Positions 35,324 through 44,961 are shown, counted from the first letter of the stretch. The stretch is 64,000 bases of DNA from Burkholderiales bacterium (GCA_026954015.1 JAIXLP010000048.1:1-64000); one strand, 5' to 3'. Notes: generated by a model not told the origin, from the sequence alone. A program made the numbers and translations.

Positions 35324-36661
35324 ATGAGCAAGAAAGTCTTCATCAAAACCTTCGGCTGCCAGATGAACGAGTACGACTCGGGCAAGATGCTGGACGTGCT
35401 GGCCGACAGCCGGGGCTACGAAGCCACCGACAACCCCGACGAGGCCGACCTGGTGCTGTTCAACACCTGCTCGGTGCGCGAGAAGGCGCAGGAAAAAGTT
35501 TTTTCCGATCTGGGGCGCGTCAAGCACCTCAAGGAAAAAGGCACGCTGATCGGCGTGGCGGGTTGCGTGGCGAGCCAGGAGGGCGAGGAGATCATCAACC
35601 GCGCGCCCTTCGTCGATCTGGTCTTCGGCCCGCAGACGCTGCACCGCCTGCCGCAGATGCTGGACGCGCGCATCAAGGAAAACCGCCCGCAGGTGGACAT
35701 CAGCTTTCCCGAGATCGAAAAGTTCGACCACCTGCCGCCCGCGCGCACCGAGGGCTGCAGCGCCTACGTCTCCATCATGGAAGGCTGCTCCAAGTACTGC
35801 AGCTACTGCGTCGTGCCCTACACGCGCGGCGAGGAGATGAGCCGCCCCTTCGAGGGCGTGCTGGTCGAGATCGCGCAGCTCGCCGACCAGGGCGTGAAGG
35901 AGGTGACGCTGCTGGGCCAGAACGTCAACGCCTACCGCGGCCGCATGGGCGAGAGCGGCGAGATTGCCGACTTCGCGCTGCTGCTCGAATACGTGGCCGA
36001 GATCCCCGGCATCGAGCGCATCCGCTACACCACGAGCCACCCCAACGATTTCACCGCGAGCCTCATCGAGGCCTACGCGCGCATTCCCAAGCTCGTGAGC
36101 CACGTGCACCTGCCGGTGCAGCACGGCAGCGACAAGATCCTCTCGTACATGAAGCGCGGCTACACCGCCGCGCAGTACAAGAAGACCATCGCCCAGCTTC
36201 GCGCCGTGCGCCCCGGCATGGCGGTGGGCAGCGACTTCATCATCGGCTTTCCGCGCGAGACGGAAGAAGACCACGCCAAGCTGCTCGCGCTGATCGAAGA
36301 AGTGGGCTTCGACAACTCCTTCAGCTTCATCTTCAGCCCGCGCCCCGGCACCCCCGCGGCGAGCCTGCGCGACGAGACGCCGCAGGAGGTCAAGCAGCGG
36401 CGCCTGCTGGAGGTACAGGCTCTCATCGACCAGCAGATGCACGCGATCAGCGAGCAGCGCGTGGGCACGGTGCAGCGCATCCTCGTCGAGGGAACAAGCA
36501 AGCGCGACGCCAGCGAACTCATGGGCCGCACCGAATGCAACCGCGTGGTGAACTTCCCCGGCGACGCCGCGCTGATCGGCCGGATGATCGACGTGCACAT
36601 CACCGCGGCGCGCCACTACACGCTGCGCGGCGAGGTGGTTGAGGCGACGGCCACGGCCTGA
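35324..36661 (+). CDS. miaB: tRNA-2-methylthio-N6-dimethylallyladenosine synthase
   Basis: Radical-SAM methylthiotransferase (445 residues) that modifies A37 of tRNAs reading UNN codons. N-terminal UPF0004 domain with cluster cysteines ([31 protein letters not shown]), radical SAM CxxxCxxC in [14 protein letters not shown] near residue 153, and a C-terminal TRAM domain. The start ATG 35324 gives the canonical [15 protein letters not shown] beginning; weak GAGAA upstream. Confidence 0.96.
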   Translation: MSKKVFIKTFGCQMNEYDSGKMLDVLADSRGYEATDNPDEADLVLFNTCSVREKAQEKVFSDLGRVKHLKEKGTLIGVAGCVASQEGEEIINRAPFVDLVFGPQTLHRLPQMLDARIKENRPQVDISFPEIEKFDHLPPARTEGCSAYVSIMEGCSKYCSYCVVPYTRGEEMSRPFEGVLVEIAQLADQGVKEVTLLGQNVNAYRGRMGESGEIADFALLLEYVAEIPGIERIRYTTSHPNDFTASLIEAYARIPKLVSHVHLPVQHGSDKILSYMKRGYTAAQYKKTIAQLRAVRPGMAVGSDFIIGFPRETEEDHAKLLALIEEVGFDNSFSFIFSPRPGTPAASLRDETPQEVKQRRLLEVQALIDQQMHAISEQRVGTVQRILVEGTSKRDASELMGRTECNRVVNFPGDAALIGRMIDVHITAARHYTLRGEVVEATATA

Positions 36662-36671
36662 AGACGCTTGG

Positions 36672-36694
36672 GGCAACGCTGAATCAGCGTTGCC
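36672..36694. terminator. Perfect inverted repeat between convergent miaB and D-serine dehydratase-like gene
   Basis: GGCAACGCTGA and its exact complement TCAGCGTTGCC flank a single A. It starts 11 bases after the miaB stop and touches the TAA of the convergent gene, so a hairpin would serve both directions. No T-run follows. The same arm sequence occurs as a spaced pair at 56090 and 56158. Confidence 0.6.
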
Positions 36695-37966
36695 TTAGAA
36701 GCAAGTGTGAATGGCGCCGCTGACGGCGCCATCGTCCTCGACCACCGGCATCCAGCGCCACTTGTCGAAGGTGGTGCAGGGATGCGAAATGCCAAGCTCC
36801 ACGCGGTCGCCCACCTGGGGCGACGCCCCTTGCGGATCGAAGCGCAGATAGGCGTGCTGGTCGTTGAGCGCAGTGATGCGCCAGTCGGCGGGCGCGCCTG
36901 CCGCGCTCTGCGTGCCGCAGCATACCCAGCGCAGCGGCGTGGGCAGGTCGATGTCGAAGGACACGTCGCGCCGCCCGGCGTTGAGCAGCGCCAGCCCCGG
37001 CTCGGGCGCGGACTGCACCAGCGCCCAGACGGTGAGCGCGGGCTGCAGGCTGCCTTGCAGGCCCTCGCGCTCGGCGACGAGCCGCACGAAGCGCTGGTAG
37101 TTGCCATGGTCGTGCGTAAGGTAGCAACCCGAACGCAGGATGCCCTGCACCGGGCGCGACAGGCCCTGCAGCCTCAAGAGCGGCAGCACGAGGTCGAACA
37201 CCGCCGAGCCGCCCGCCGACACCAGGATGTGCTCTTCGCCGTCGGCCCACAGCGCTTCGGCATCGCAGGCGCGCGCCAGCGCCACCGCACGCTCGACAAG
37301 CTGCGTGACGGCCTGCGCGTCGTGCGCGCTGTCGCAGCGCGCCACCAGCCCCTCGTAGCACTCGATGCCGCACAGGCGCACCGCGCGGCTGGCCGCAAGC
37401 ACGCGGGCCAGCGCCAGGGCTTCTTCATGCGTGCGGCAGCCCGTGCGCTGGCCCGCCACGCCCAGCTCCAGCAGCACGTCGAACACCCGGCCGCTCGCGC
37501 GTAGCGCGGCCCAGTCTTCGATCAACGCAAGCTGGCGCAGGGAATCGACAAGGAACCAGACGCGCAACCCGGCGTGGCTCGCGAGCAAGGCATCGAGCGC
37601 ATCGAGGTCGGCCGACTGCAACACCTGGTTCGCGATCACGATGCGCCGCGCGCCCACGGACACGCCCAGTTGCGCCTGCCAGACGTTGGCGAACGTCAGG
37701 CCCCACGCGCCTGCAGCGAGCTGCATCGCGCACAGCTCGGGCGACATCGTCGTCTTGCCGTGCGGCGCCAGCCACACGCCGCGCTCGGCCGCGTAGCGCT
37801 GCATCCACGCGAGGTTGTGCTGCAGGGCGCTGCGCCTGAGCACCGCGAGCGGCAGCGGCAGATCGCCCGCGAGCACGTTCCAGCCCCGCGTGCCGATGTC
37901 CTCGGCGGCGCACGGCGCCGCGGTGAGCGGATAGCCCTTGGGTGACGCATCCAGCCACAATGCCAT
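36695..37966 (-). CDS. D-serine dehydratase-like / amino acid deaminase (DSD1 family)
   Basis: PLP-dependent, fold type III enzyme of 423 residues. The alanine-racemase-like N-terminal barrel has the Schiff-base lysine in APHGKTTMSPEL near residue 70. The C-terminal 'D-ser dehydrat' domain ends with a His-x-Cys pair in GISHPCTTFDKW, the zinc site of eukaryotic-type D-serine dehydratases. Expected role: deamination of D-serine or a related D/beta-hydroxy amino acid to a 2-oxoacid and ammonia, or D-threonine aldolase-like cleavage. It follows ffh on the same strand, separated by a repeat copy. Confidence 0.82.
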   Translation of the reverse strand: MALWLDASPKGYPLTAAPCAAEDIGTRGWNVLAGDLPLPLAVLRRSALQHNLAWMQRYAAERGVWLAPHGKTTMSPELCAMQLAAGAWGLTFANVWQAQLGVSVGARRIVIANQVLQSADLDALDALLASHAGLRVWFLVDSLRQLALIEDWAALRASGRVFDVLLELGVAGQRTGCRTHEEALALARVLAASRAVRLCGIECYEGLVARCDSAHDAQAVTQLVERAVALARACDAEALWADGEEHILVSAGGSAVFDLVLPLLRLQGLSRPVQGILRSGCYLTHDHGNYQRFVRLVAEREGLQGSLQPALTVWALVQSAPEPGLALLNAGRRDVSFDIDLPTPLRWVCCGTQSAAGAPADWRITALNDQHAYLRFDPQGASPQVGDRVELGISHPCTTFDKWRWMPVVEDDGAVSGAIHTCF

Positions 37967-37975
37967 TCATTTTCC

Positions 37976-38026
37976 TGATTTGATAGCTGCCCGCGCTTGT
38001 CCAGCAAGCGCCAGAGCCATAAAAAG
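37976..38026 (+). repeat. Dispersed GATAGCTGC repeat, copy 4
   Basis: TTTGATAGCTGCCCGCGC, CTTGTCCAGCAAGCGCC and an A-rich end. The GCGCTTG / CAAGCGC arms are perfect. It fills the gap between the ffh stop and the D-serine dehydratase-like start, both minus strand, so the hairpin would sit in the intercistronic RNA. Confidence 0.75.
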
Positions 38027-38027
38027 A

Positions 38028-39401
38028 TCAGAAAGGCATGCCGGGCATGCCCTTCATTCCCTTCATGCCGCCGAGCTTCTTCATCATCTTCATGAGGCCG
38101 CCGCCCTTCATCTTCTTCATCATGGTGCGCATCTGGTCGAACTCGTTCAAGAGGCGGTTGACCTCCTGCACCTGCACGCCCGCGCCGACGGCGATGCGCT
38201 TCTTGCGCGTGGCCTTGATGAGCTCGGGCTTGCGCCGTTCCGTCGGTGTCATCGAGCAGATGATGCCCTCCTTGCGGCGGATGTCGCGCTCGGCCCTGGC
38301 CATGTCCACGTCGCCCGCCTTGGCGGCGAGCTGCGCCGGGAGCTTGTCCATGAGGCTGGAGAGCCCCCCCATCTGCTTCATCTGCTGCAGCTGGCCGAGA
38401 AAGTCGTTCAGATCGAACCCGCTGCCGCTCTTGACCTTGGCGGCGAGCTTTTGCGCCGCCTCCAGGTCCACGCCCTGCGCCACCTGCTCGACGAGCGCGA
38501 CGATGTCGCCCATGCCGAGCACGCGGCCCGCGTGGCGCTCGGCATCGAACACCTCCAGGCCGTCGAGCTTCTCCGAGATGCCCGCGAACTTGATCGGCGC
38601 GCCCGTGATCGCGCGCACCGACAGCGCCGCGCCGCCGCGCGAGTCGCCGTCCAATTTCGTGAGTACGATGCCGGTGAGCGGCAGCGCCTCCTTGAAGGCC
38701 CGCGCGGTGTTCACCGCGTCCTGCCCCTGCATGGCATCGACGACGAAGAGCGTCTCCACCGGGTTCAGCACCGCGTGCAGTTCCTTGATCTCCTGCATCA
38801 GCACCTCGTCGATCGCGAGGCGCCCGGCAGTATCGACCAGCAGCACGTCGAAGAAGTGCTTCCTCGCGTAGTCCAGCGCCGCCAGCGCGATCTCGCGCGG
38901 CTTCTGCTCGGGGCTGGAGGGGAACCACTCGGCCCCGGCCTGCGCGGTCACGGTCTTGAGCTGCTCGATCGCGGCGGGCCGATAGACGTCGCCCGAAACC
39001 GTCAGCACCTTCTTCCTGCGCTTTTCGATCAGGTGTTTGGCGAGCTTGGCCGTCGTCGTCGTCTTGCCCGCACCCTGCAGGCCGGCCATCAGGATCACGG
39101 CGGGCGGCTGCGCGGCCAGGTTGAGGTCGGCCACGCCCTCGCCCATGGTCGCGGCCAGTTCCCGGTTGACGATGCCCACCAGCGCCTGGCCGGGCTTCAA
39201 GCTGCCCAGCACCTCCTGGCCCAGCGCCTTTTCCTTCACGCGCGCAATGAAGTCGCGCACCACGGGCAGCGCCACGTCGGCTTCGAGCAGGGCCATGCGC
39301 ACCTCGCGCAGCATGTCCTGCACGTTCGATTCGGTGATGCGGGCCTGGCCGCGCATCTCCTTGACGAGACGGGAGAGTTTTTCGGTGAGCGCGGAAGCCA
39401 T
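38028..39401 (-). CDS. ffh: Signal recognition particle protein Ffh
   Basis: SRP54 GTPase (457 residues) that binds signal sequences and 4.5S RNA and docks with FtsY. N domain, then G domain with P-loop LQGAGKTTTTAKLAKHL near residue 105, DTAGRL and TKLDGDSRGG, then the M domain with the RNA-binding motif SMTPTERRKPE and a Met-rich tail (QMRTMMKKMKGGGLMKMMKK...GMPGMPF). Full length. A GGAGC site precedes the ATG. Divergent from the CcsA-like gene. Confidence 0.97.
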   Translation of the reverse strand: MASALTEKLSRLVKEMRGQARITESNVQDMLREVRMALLEADVALPVVRDFIARVKEKALGQEVLGSLKPGQALVGIVNRELAATMGEGVADLNLAAQPPAVILMAGLQGAGKTTTTAKLAKHLIEKRRKKVLTVSGDVYRPAAIEQLKTVTAQAGAEWFPSSPEQKPREIALAALDYARKHFFDVLLVDTAGRLAIDEVLMQEIKELHAVLNPVETLFVVDAMQGQDAVNTARAFKEALPLTGIVLTKLDGDSRGGAALSVRAITGAPIKFAGISEKLDGLEVFDAERHAGRVLGMGDIVALVEQVAQGVDLEAAQKLAAKVKSGSGFDLNDFLGQLQQMKQMGGLSSLMDKLPAQLAAKAGDVDMARAERDIRRKEGIICSMTPTERRKPELIKATRKKRIAVGAGVQVQEVNRLLNEFDQMRTMMKKMKGGGLMKMMKKLGGMKGMKGMPGMPF

Positions 39402-39505
39402 GGGAAGGGGTGCTCCTGTAGAGGCAGCGCCAGATGCCGGCAGCACCGCCGAACGCACCCCAACACCACCCGCCGACCAGCGGCAAAGGACTAAACTGCA
39501 GGCCC

Positions 39506-40300
39506 ATGATTTTACCGACCGCATCCTCGCAAGGATGGCTCCTGGCCGGTGCCGCGGCGCTCGCTTACCTGCTGCCGGTCATTCTGGGCCAGGCACCCAG
39601 CCGCCTGGCCATGACACCTGCCTGGTGCCTGCACGCGCTGGCACTCGGCGCGGGGCTGTTCTCGGCAACGCCGCGCTTCGGGTTCGCCCCGGCACTGTCG
39701 ATGACGCTGTGGCTCGTCCTGGCCACCTACGCAGTCGAGCGCCAGTTCCTGCCGCAGGTGCATTCGCGCCGCGCGCTCATCGGCATGGCGCTGCTCGCGA
39801 GCGCAACCGTGCTCGCCGCCGCCGCGTTTCCTGGCCTGCCGCTGGACGAGCGCGCCTCGCCGTGGCTCGCGCTGCACCTGACGCTGGGCATCGCAAGCTA
39901 CGGGCTGTTTGCCGCGGCCGTGGTGCACGCGTGGCTCATGGGACGCGCCGAGCAGCGCATGCGCCTGGCGGCCGGCCCGGACGGGCCGCTGCCGCTGCTC
40001 ACGCTCGAACGCCTCACGTTCCGTTTCATCGCGGCAGGCTTCATCCTGCTGTCGGCCACGCTCGCGCAAGGCTGGCTGTTCGGCGAACAGCTCTACGGCC
40101 ACGCGCCGCGGTGGGACCACAAGAACGTGTTCTCGGTTCTTGCGTGGGCGACGATCGCGGTGCTGCTCATCGGGCGCGCGCGCTTTGGCTGGCGTGGGCG
40201 CAAGGCGATACGCGTGCTCTACATCGGCACCGGCCTGCTGCTGCTGGCCTACGTGGGGTCGCGCTTCGTGCTCGAAGTCGTGCTGGGACGCGCCGCGTGA
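39506..40300 (+). CDS. CcsA/YpjD-like inner-membrane protein
   Basis: A 264-residue membrane protein with about eight helices, related to the CcsA/CcmC-type cytochrome c assembly family as found beside ffh in proteobacteria (YpjD). Segments: LALHLTLGIASYGLFAAAVVHAWLM with conserved His, and HAPRWDHKNVFSVLAW. The tryptophan-rich haem-handling motif of true CcsA is not obvious, so a cytochrome c role is uncertain. Start ATG 39506. Its GTGA-type stop overlaps the next gene, starting a chain of overlapping genes through pilR. Confidence 0.82.
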   Translation: MILPTASSQGWLLAGAAALAYLLPVILGQAPSRLAMTPAWCLHALALGAGLFSATPRFGFAPALSMTLWLVLATYAVERQFLPQVHSRRALIGMALLASATVLAAAAFPGLPLDERASPWLALHLTLGIASYGLFAAAVVHAWLMGRAEQRMRLAAGPDGPLPLLTLERLTFRFIAAGFILLSATLAQGWLFGEQLYGHAPRWDHKNVFSVLAWATIAVLLIGRARFGWRGRKAIRVLYIGTGLLLLAYVGSRFVLEVVLGRAA

Positions 40301-40527
40301 CCAAGTACCTGCTCATCATTGCGGTGATCGCGCTGGTCTACGCGATCGCACGCGGGCAACGCCCACCGCCGCAGCCGCCTGGCGCGCGCACGCCACGCAC
40401 GCCACGTGAGCCACAGGAAATGGTCGCCTGCGCGCACTGCGGCGTGCACCTGCCGCGCGAGGAGGCACTGACCGACGGCGCGCAGACATACTGCTGCGCC
40501 GCACACCGCGACAAGGGCCCGGCTTGA
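40297..40527 (+). CDS. PP0621-like small zinc-ribbon membrane protein
   Basis: A 76-residue protein. One N-terminal membrane segment (TKYLLIIAVIALVYAIA) and a C-terminal cysteine cluster (CAHCGVHLPREEALTDGAQ, then YCC...H) that could bind zinc. This arrangement is that of the PP0621 family, commonly found between a CcsA-like gene and pilS. Function unknown. The GTG start overlaps the preceding stop (GTGA) and the TGA overlaps the pilS start (TTGA). Confidence 0.8.
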   Translation: MTKYLLIIAVIALVYAIARGQRPPPQPPGARTPRTPREPQEMVACAHCGVHLPREEALTDGAQTYCCAAHRDKGPA

Positions 40528-42230
40528 GCGAACCACGCGCCGCGCCCGACCGCAACCCCGCGTTCGTCCGGCTCTGGAGCGGGTTTCTTTCGGCGCGCGT
40601 GCTCGTGGCGCTGGCGCTGCTCACGCTGCAACTGGCGGGCATCGCGCTCGGGCAGACCGTATCACTGACGCTGCCCGCGGCCAGCGGGCTCTATCTGCTG
40701 GCGACGCTGGTGGTGCGCGCCACGCGGCAGCACAGCGTTCCGCCCCCGCAGCCCGGCGTGCACTGGCTCGCCACCATCGGCATCGACCTGCTGGCCTACA
40801 CCGGTCTGCAACTGCTGCAGGCGCAGACGTCGGATTCGATGAACTACACGCCGCTGTATGGTTTTTCCGTGTTGATGGCGGGCGTGCTGGGCACGCAGGT
40901 GCTTGCGCTGGGCACGTCGGCCGCGGCAACGCTGCTGCTGCTGGCGCTGGCCTGGTGGGGCGGCGTGCGCGCCGGCGTCGACGCGACCACGCCCGCGCTC
41001 GGCGCGGCGCTGACCGGCACCGCATACTTCATCGTCGCGTATCTGACGCACCAGCTCGCCGCGCGGCTGCTGCGCGAACAGCAGCACGCACGGCAAAGCC
41101 AGATAGCGGCGCGCACGCAGGAGGCCGTGAGCCACATGGTGATCGAGCACGTGAGCGACGGCGTGCTCGTGCTCGACCACCTCGGCTCCATCCGCCTGGC
41201 CAACCCGGCGGCGCAGGCCCTGCTCGGCCGCCCGGCGCGTGCAAGCGTGCCGTTCGCGCTCGCGCCCGACACGCGCTGGGCGCCGCTGGTGCAGCTCGTG
41301 CAAGCCACGCTCACCGAAGTGCGCGCGCAAAGCGCCGATGTGACCATCCTGCACGAAGGCCGCAGCACGATGGGCCTGCGCGTTCGCACCTGGCCGACGT
41401 CGGCCGCCGGCCTCGGCGGCATCCCCGAAGCCCAGGAGCCGCTGTGCGTGATGTTCCTGCAGGACCTGCGCGCGATGGAAGCGCAGCTGCGCACCGAAAA
41501 AATGGCCGCCATGGGGCGCATGTCCGCGGCCGTGGCACACGAAATCCGCAACCCGCTGGCCGCCATCATGCAGGCCAACCAACTGCTGGACGAAGACCTG
41601 AACGACCCGGAACACAAGCGCCTGACCGGCATGGTGCGCCAGAACGCCGAGCGCCTCGTGCGCATTGCCGAGGACGTCCTCGACATCGCGCGCGTGCAGC
41701 ACCAGATCGAGGGCGCCGACACCACCGCGCTGGTGCTCGACGCGACGGTGCACCAGATCGTGCACGACTGGCAGGCCGCCCACCCGGGCCACACGGCGCC
41801 GTCGCTGCGCCTGCAGGCGCAGGCAACGCAGGTAGCGTTCGATCCGGAGCACCTGCGCCGCGTGCTCGTAAACCTGCTGGACAACGCGCGCCGCTACGCA
41901 ACCGCCGGCGCCGACGCGGTGTGGGTCAGCACGCGCGGCAGCGACAGCGGACCCGCCACCGTGCAGGTATGGAGCGACGGCGCGCCGCTGGAGAGAACGG
42001 TGGAGCGCCACCTTTTCGACCCGTTCTTCTCGTCCGAAAGCCGCTCCAGCGGCCTCGGGCTGTACATTTGCCGCGAGCTGTGCCAGCGCCACGGCGCGAC
42101 GCTCTACTATCGGCGCCTGAACCTCAAGCTGCCGCGCGGCCAGGTGGCGGGCAACGCGTTCACGGTGACGTTTCGCGCGCCCAGCCGACCGGCCGATTCG
42201 GCTTCGCTGTTTGACACCATCGTCGTATGA
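40524..42230 (+). CDS. pilS: PilS-type sensor histidine kinase
   Basis: A 568-residue membrane sensor. About six hydrophobic segments lie in residues 15-180 (PilS-like), then a short PAS-like region (VLVLDHLGSIRLANPAAQALLG), the phosphoacceptor H-box AAVAHEIRNPLAA near residue 336, N-box LLDNARRYA and G-box SSGLGLYICREL. It starts with TTG at 40524, overlapping the upstream stop, and overlaps pilR by ATGA. Expected to phosphorylate PilR to drive sigma-54 transcription of the pilin gene; a pilin with a sigma-54 promoter lies at 61 kb. Confidence 0.9.
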   Translation: MSEPRAAPDRNPAFVRLWSGFLSARVLVALALLTLQLAGIALGQTVSLTLPAASGLYLLATLVVRATRQHSVPPPQPGVHWLATIGIDLLAYTGLQLLQAQTSDSMNYTPLYGFSVLMAGVLGTQVLALGTSAAATLLLLALAWWGGVRAGVDATTPALGAALTGTAYFIVAYLTHQLAARLLREQQHARQSQIAARTQEAVSHMVIEHVSDGVLVLDHLGSIRLANPAAQALLGRPARASVPFALAPDTRWAPLVQLVQATLTEVRAQSADVTILHEGRSTMGLRVRTWPTSAAGLGGIPEAQEPLCVMFLQDLRAMEAQLRTEKMAAMGRMSAAVAHEIRNPLAAIMQANQLLDEDLNDPEHKRLTGMVRQNAERLVRIAEDVLDIARVQHQIEGADTTALVLDATVHQIVHDWQAAHPGHTAPSLRLQAQATQVAFDPEHLRRVLVNLLDNARRYATAGADAVWVSTRGSDSGPATVQVWSDGAPLERTVERHLFDPFFSSESRSSGLGLYICRELCQRHGATLYYRRLNLKLPRGQVAGNAFTVTFRAPSRPADSASLFDTIVV

Positions 42231-43684
42231 GCAGCCACCCCCACCCTCCCGCCCGCATCCTCGTCGTCGACGACGAGCCCGATCTGCGCACGCTCTATGA
42301 ACTGACGCTGCTGCGCGAGGGCTACCGTGTGGAGACGGCGGAAAGCCTGGAAGACGCGCGCAGCCACCTGTCGGAGAGGCGCTTTGACGTGATCATCAGC
42401 GACATGCGCCTGCCCGACGGTTTTGGCATGGACCTGTTGCATGAGGTGCGCGAACAGCAGCGCGGCGAGCGCTGCGTGGTGATGACCGCCTACGGCTCGG
42501 CCGAGAACGCCGTCGAGGCGTTGCGCGCCGGCGCGTTCGACTACCTGACCAAGCCGGTCGACCTCCAGCAGTTTCGCAGCGTGATCGCCTCGGCCGCCTA
42601 CGGGTCGCCTTCATCGACACCCGCGCGGCGCCGGCAGCCCGCGAAGGGCAGCCCCGTGCCAGACGACGCGCTGGCGCAGCTCGTCGGAACATCCGAGGCC
42701 ATGCGCCAGCTCAAGCACCGCATCGCGCGCGTCGCGCCCAGCATGGCACCGGTGCTCGTGCGCGGCGAATCGGGCACCGGCAAGGAACTCGTGGCGCGCG
42801 CGCTGCACGCCGCCAGTCAACGCGCAGGCGGCCCCATCGTCGCGGTCAACTGCGGCGCGATCCCCGAGACGCTGCTCGAAGCAGAATTTTTCGGCGCGCG
42901 CAAGGGCTCGTACACCGGCGCGACGCAGGACCGCCCCGGCTACTTCCAGGCTGCGCGCGGCGGCACCCTGCTCCTCGACGAGATCGGCGAGCTGCCGCTG
43001 TCGATGCAGCCCAAGCTGCTGCGCGCGATCCAGGAGCGTACGGTGCGCGCGCTCGGCTCCACACAGGAGGAAGCCGTCGACGTGCGCATCGTGAGCGCCA
43101 CGCACCGCGATCTGTCGGCCGACGTGCGCGCGGGGCGCTTTCGGCAGGACCTGTACTACCGGCTGAACGTGATCGAACTCGTGATTCCGCCACTGCGCGA
43201 GCGTCGCGACGACATCCCCGCGCTCTGCGAGGCCTTGCTCGCGCGCATCGCGCACGAGTCGGGCCTGCCGGTCCCCACGCTGGCGCAAGGCGCGCTCGAG
43301 CAACTCGCCCACTACCCGTTGCCGGGCAACGTGCGCGAACTCGAAAACCTGCTGCACCGGGCCATGGCGCTGAGCGACGCAGGCGAGCTGCAGATCCCGC
43401 CTTGCGATGCGCCGGACACCGCAAACGCAGCACCGCAGACCGCGACCACGGCGAGCGCATCGCCCGCGGCCGCGCCGGCCAGCGCACCCGCACAGCTCGA
43501 CCTGCGGGCCTGGCTCGACGAGCGCGAGCGCGCGATGGTGCTGCGAGAGCTGCACGCGGCAAACGGTGACCTCGCGGCGACGGCACGCCACCTCGGCATC
43601 AGCCCCCGGCAGCTCGGCCACCGCATCGACCGGCTCGGCATAACCGCCGAACCGATCGGCACGGCGCATGCCCCGGACCACTGA
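42227..43684 (+). CDS. pilR: PilR-type sigma-54 response regulator
   Basis: NtrC-family activator of 485 residues. Receiver domain (ILVVDDEPDLRTLYELTLLR, phosphorylated Asp in IISDMRLPDG), AAA+ domain with GESGTGKELVARALH near residue 181, sigma-54 contact loop GSYTGA (GAFTGA variant) and GGTLLLDEIGELPL, and a C-terminal Fis-type helix-turn-helix (GDLAATARHLGISPRQLGHRI). A Pro/Ala/Thr-rich linker of about 35 residues precedes the DNA-binding end. Cotranscribed with pilS. Confidence 0.93.
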   Translation: MSSHPHPPARILVVDDEPDLRTLYELTLLREGYRVETAESLEDARSHLSERRFDVIISDMRLPDGFGMDLLHEVREQQRGERCVVMTAYGSAENAVEALRAGAFDYLTKPVDLQQFRSVIASAAYGSPSSTPARRRQPAKGSPVPDDALAQLVGTSEAMRQLKHRIARVAPSMAPVLVRGESGTGKELVARALHAASQRAGGPIVAVNCGAIPETLLEAEFFGARKGSYTGATQDRPGYFQAARGGTLLLDEIGELPLSMQPKLLRAIQERTVRALGSTQEEAVDVRIVSATHRDLSADVRAGRFRQDLYYRLNVIELVIPPLRERRDDIPALCEALLARIAHESGLPVPTLAQGALEQLAHYPLPGNVRELENLLHRAMALSDAGELQIPPCDAPDTANAAPQTATTASASPAAAPASAPAQLDLRAWLDERERAMVLRELHAANGDLAATARHLGISPRQLGHRIDRLGITAEPIGTAHAPDH

Positions 43685-44282
43685 CGCCCACACGGCGGCC
43701 ACCCGCAGCCTCTGGCGCGGCGGCTGGCTGCTTGCGGCGCGGCACTGCCCTTCACCCAACCACGACCCACGCCCCGCGCGCACCGCGATCGACCTTGTCG
43801 TAGTGCATTCCATCAGCCTGCCGCCCGGCAGGTATGGAGGCAACGCGGTGCGCGCGCTGTTCCTGAACCAACTCGACTGCAACGCGCACCCGTACTACGA
43901 GAGCCTGCGCGGCCTGCGCGTATCGAGCCACTTCTTCATCACGCGCAACGGCCAGGTCTGGCAATTCGTCGCGTGCAGCGAACGCGCGTGGCACGCAGGC
44001 CTGTCGCACTACCGCATGCGCGCGCGCTGCAACGACGACTCGATCGGCATCGAGCTCGAAGGCATAGAAGACAGTGCCTTCGAAGAGGCGCAATACACCG
44101 CGCTCGAGCAGCTGTGCGACGCGCTCCGCCGCCGCTATCCGATCCGCTACCTCACGGGGCATGAGCACATCGCGCCCGGGCGCAAGCGCGACCCCGGCAG
44201 CGCCTTCGACTGGCCGCGCATTTCGCACCATCTCGCGGGCTCGGGCATCGTGCTGCCACCCGTTGCGCCCACGTCACGCTGA
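43668..44282 (+). CDS. ampD: 1,6-anhydro-N-acetylmuramyl-L-alanine amidase AmpD
   Basis: Cytoplasmic zinc amidase (204 residues) that removes the peptide from anhydromuropeptides during wall recycling. Zinc ligands: His in VVVHSISLPPG, and the pair in GHEHIAPGRKRDPG; SSHFFITRNGQVWQFV is the family core, and ERAWHAGLS carries a further conserved His. Amidase_2 fold. Its ATG lies 17 bases inside the end of pilR, so it is the last gene of the ccsA-like to ampD string. Confidence 0.94.
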   Translation: MPRTTDAHTAATRSLWRGGWLLAARHCPSPNHDPRPARTAIDLVVVHSISLPPGRYGGNAVRALFLNQLDCNAHPYYESLRGLRVSSHFFITRNGQVWQFVACSERAWHAGLSHYRMRARCNDDSIGIELEGIEDSAFEEAQYTALEQLCDALRRRYPIRYLTGHEHIAPGRKRDPGSAFDWPRISHHLAGSGIVLPPVAPTSR

Positions 44283-44364
44283 GCAGCGCGCCGCGGCGGC
44301 ACAGAAACCGTTTTCCACGATTTTCAGGGCTTACGCCAACCCTAGCGTATTGAGCTTGCCGCTC

Positions 44365-44380
44365 ACACTATATATAGTGT
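44365..44380. promoter_or_regulatory. NrdR box (perfect palindrome) without nrd genes
   Basis: ACACTATATATAGTGT matches the NrdR consensus and is the core of a 24-base perfect palindrome (44361-44384). NrdR represses ribonucleotide reductase operons. No nrdA, nrdB, nrdD or nrdJ reading frame follows. The site lies 83 bases after ampD. Confidence 0.7.
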
Positions 44381-44384
44381 GAGC

Positions 44385-44950
44385 CTGCGCCTGCGTTCCA
44401 TCATCCACACCGACCTTCACGGATCGACCGCGCCTTGCAACCGCTGCTGCACCAACACGGGGTAACCCATCCATCGATGCGCGACTGCCGTCGGATGGAA
44501 GCACGGCACACCGCGCACCCGAGGTCCGCGCATGCACGGCGCGGATGGCCGGCAGGTGCCCACGCAAATCGCTGTATCCAAACAACAAAACACCGCGCAG
44601 CAAGGCTTCGCTGCTTTTCATTTCGAAGCACTGCTTCCATAATCCGCAGCAGGAAAATCCATGCTGAATCGGGGCCGACAACCACTCGCGAACAGCACCG
44701 GCACGACGGTGCGCAGCACAGCAACCTTCGACGCGCGCGCCATGCAGGACGCGCTGCACAGCCGCTAGCGCCACCTGCCGCACGCCCCAACCCGACGATG
44801 ACCCTTCCTACGCCCCGCACACGCACGACCGGTCCGCACGTCCGGCCTGCGGGACGCTCCCCCATTCGTGGTGGCGGGCAGTTCTGCCTTGTTGCCATGG
44901 ATCGCTGCCGGCCCGAGAAGCGCCGCCAGTGCTCTTTGCCAACCAACCGA
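44385..44950. other. Gene-poor stretch between NrdR box and histone-like gene
   Basis: About 565 bases with no gene that I can support. It is less GC-rich around 44570-44660. A 35-codon frame at 44661-44768 begins after AGGAAA but resembles nothing known. A weak hairpin GCAGC / GCTGC followed by TTTT occurs at 44597-44618. The stretch may be the remnant of a deleted operon or the 5' region of the histone-like gene. Confidence 0.4.
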
Positions 44951-44961
44951 AGGAGAACATG

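Noticed and set aside
44597..44618. Hairpin GCAGC/GCTGC followed by TTTT
   Set aside because: Only a five-base stem with an eight-base loop; too weak to call a terminator.
44661..44768. Small frame of 35 codons with AGGAAA upstream
   Set aside because: No similarity to a known peptide and no coding context; kept only as a note in the gene-poor stretch.
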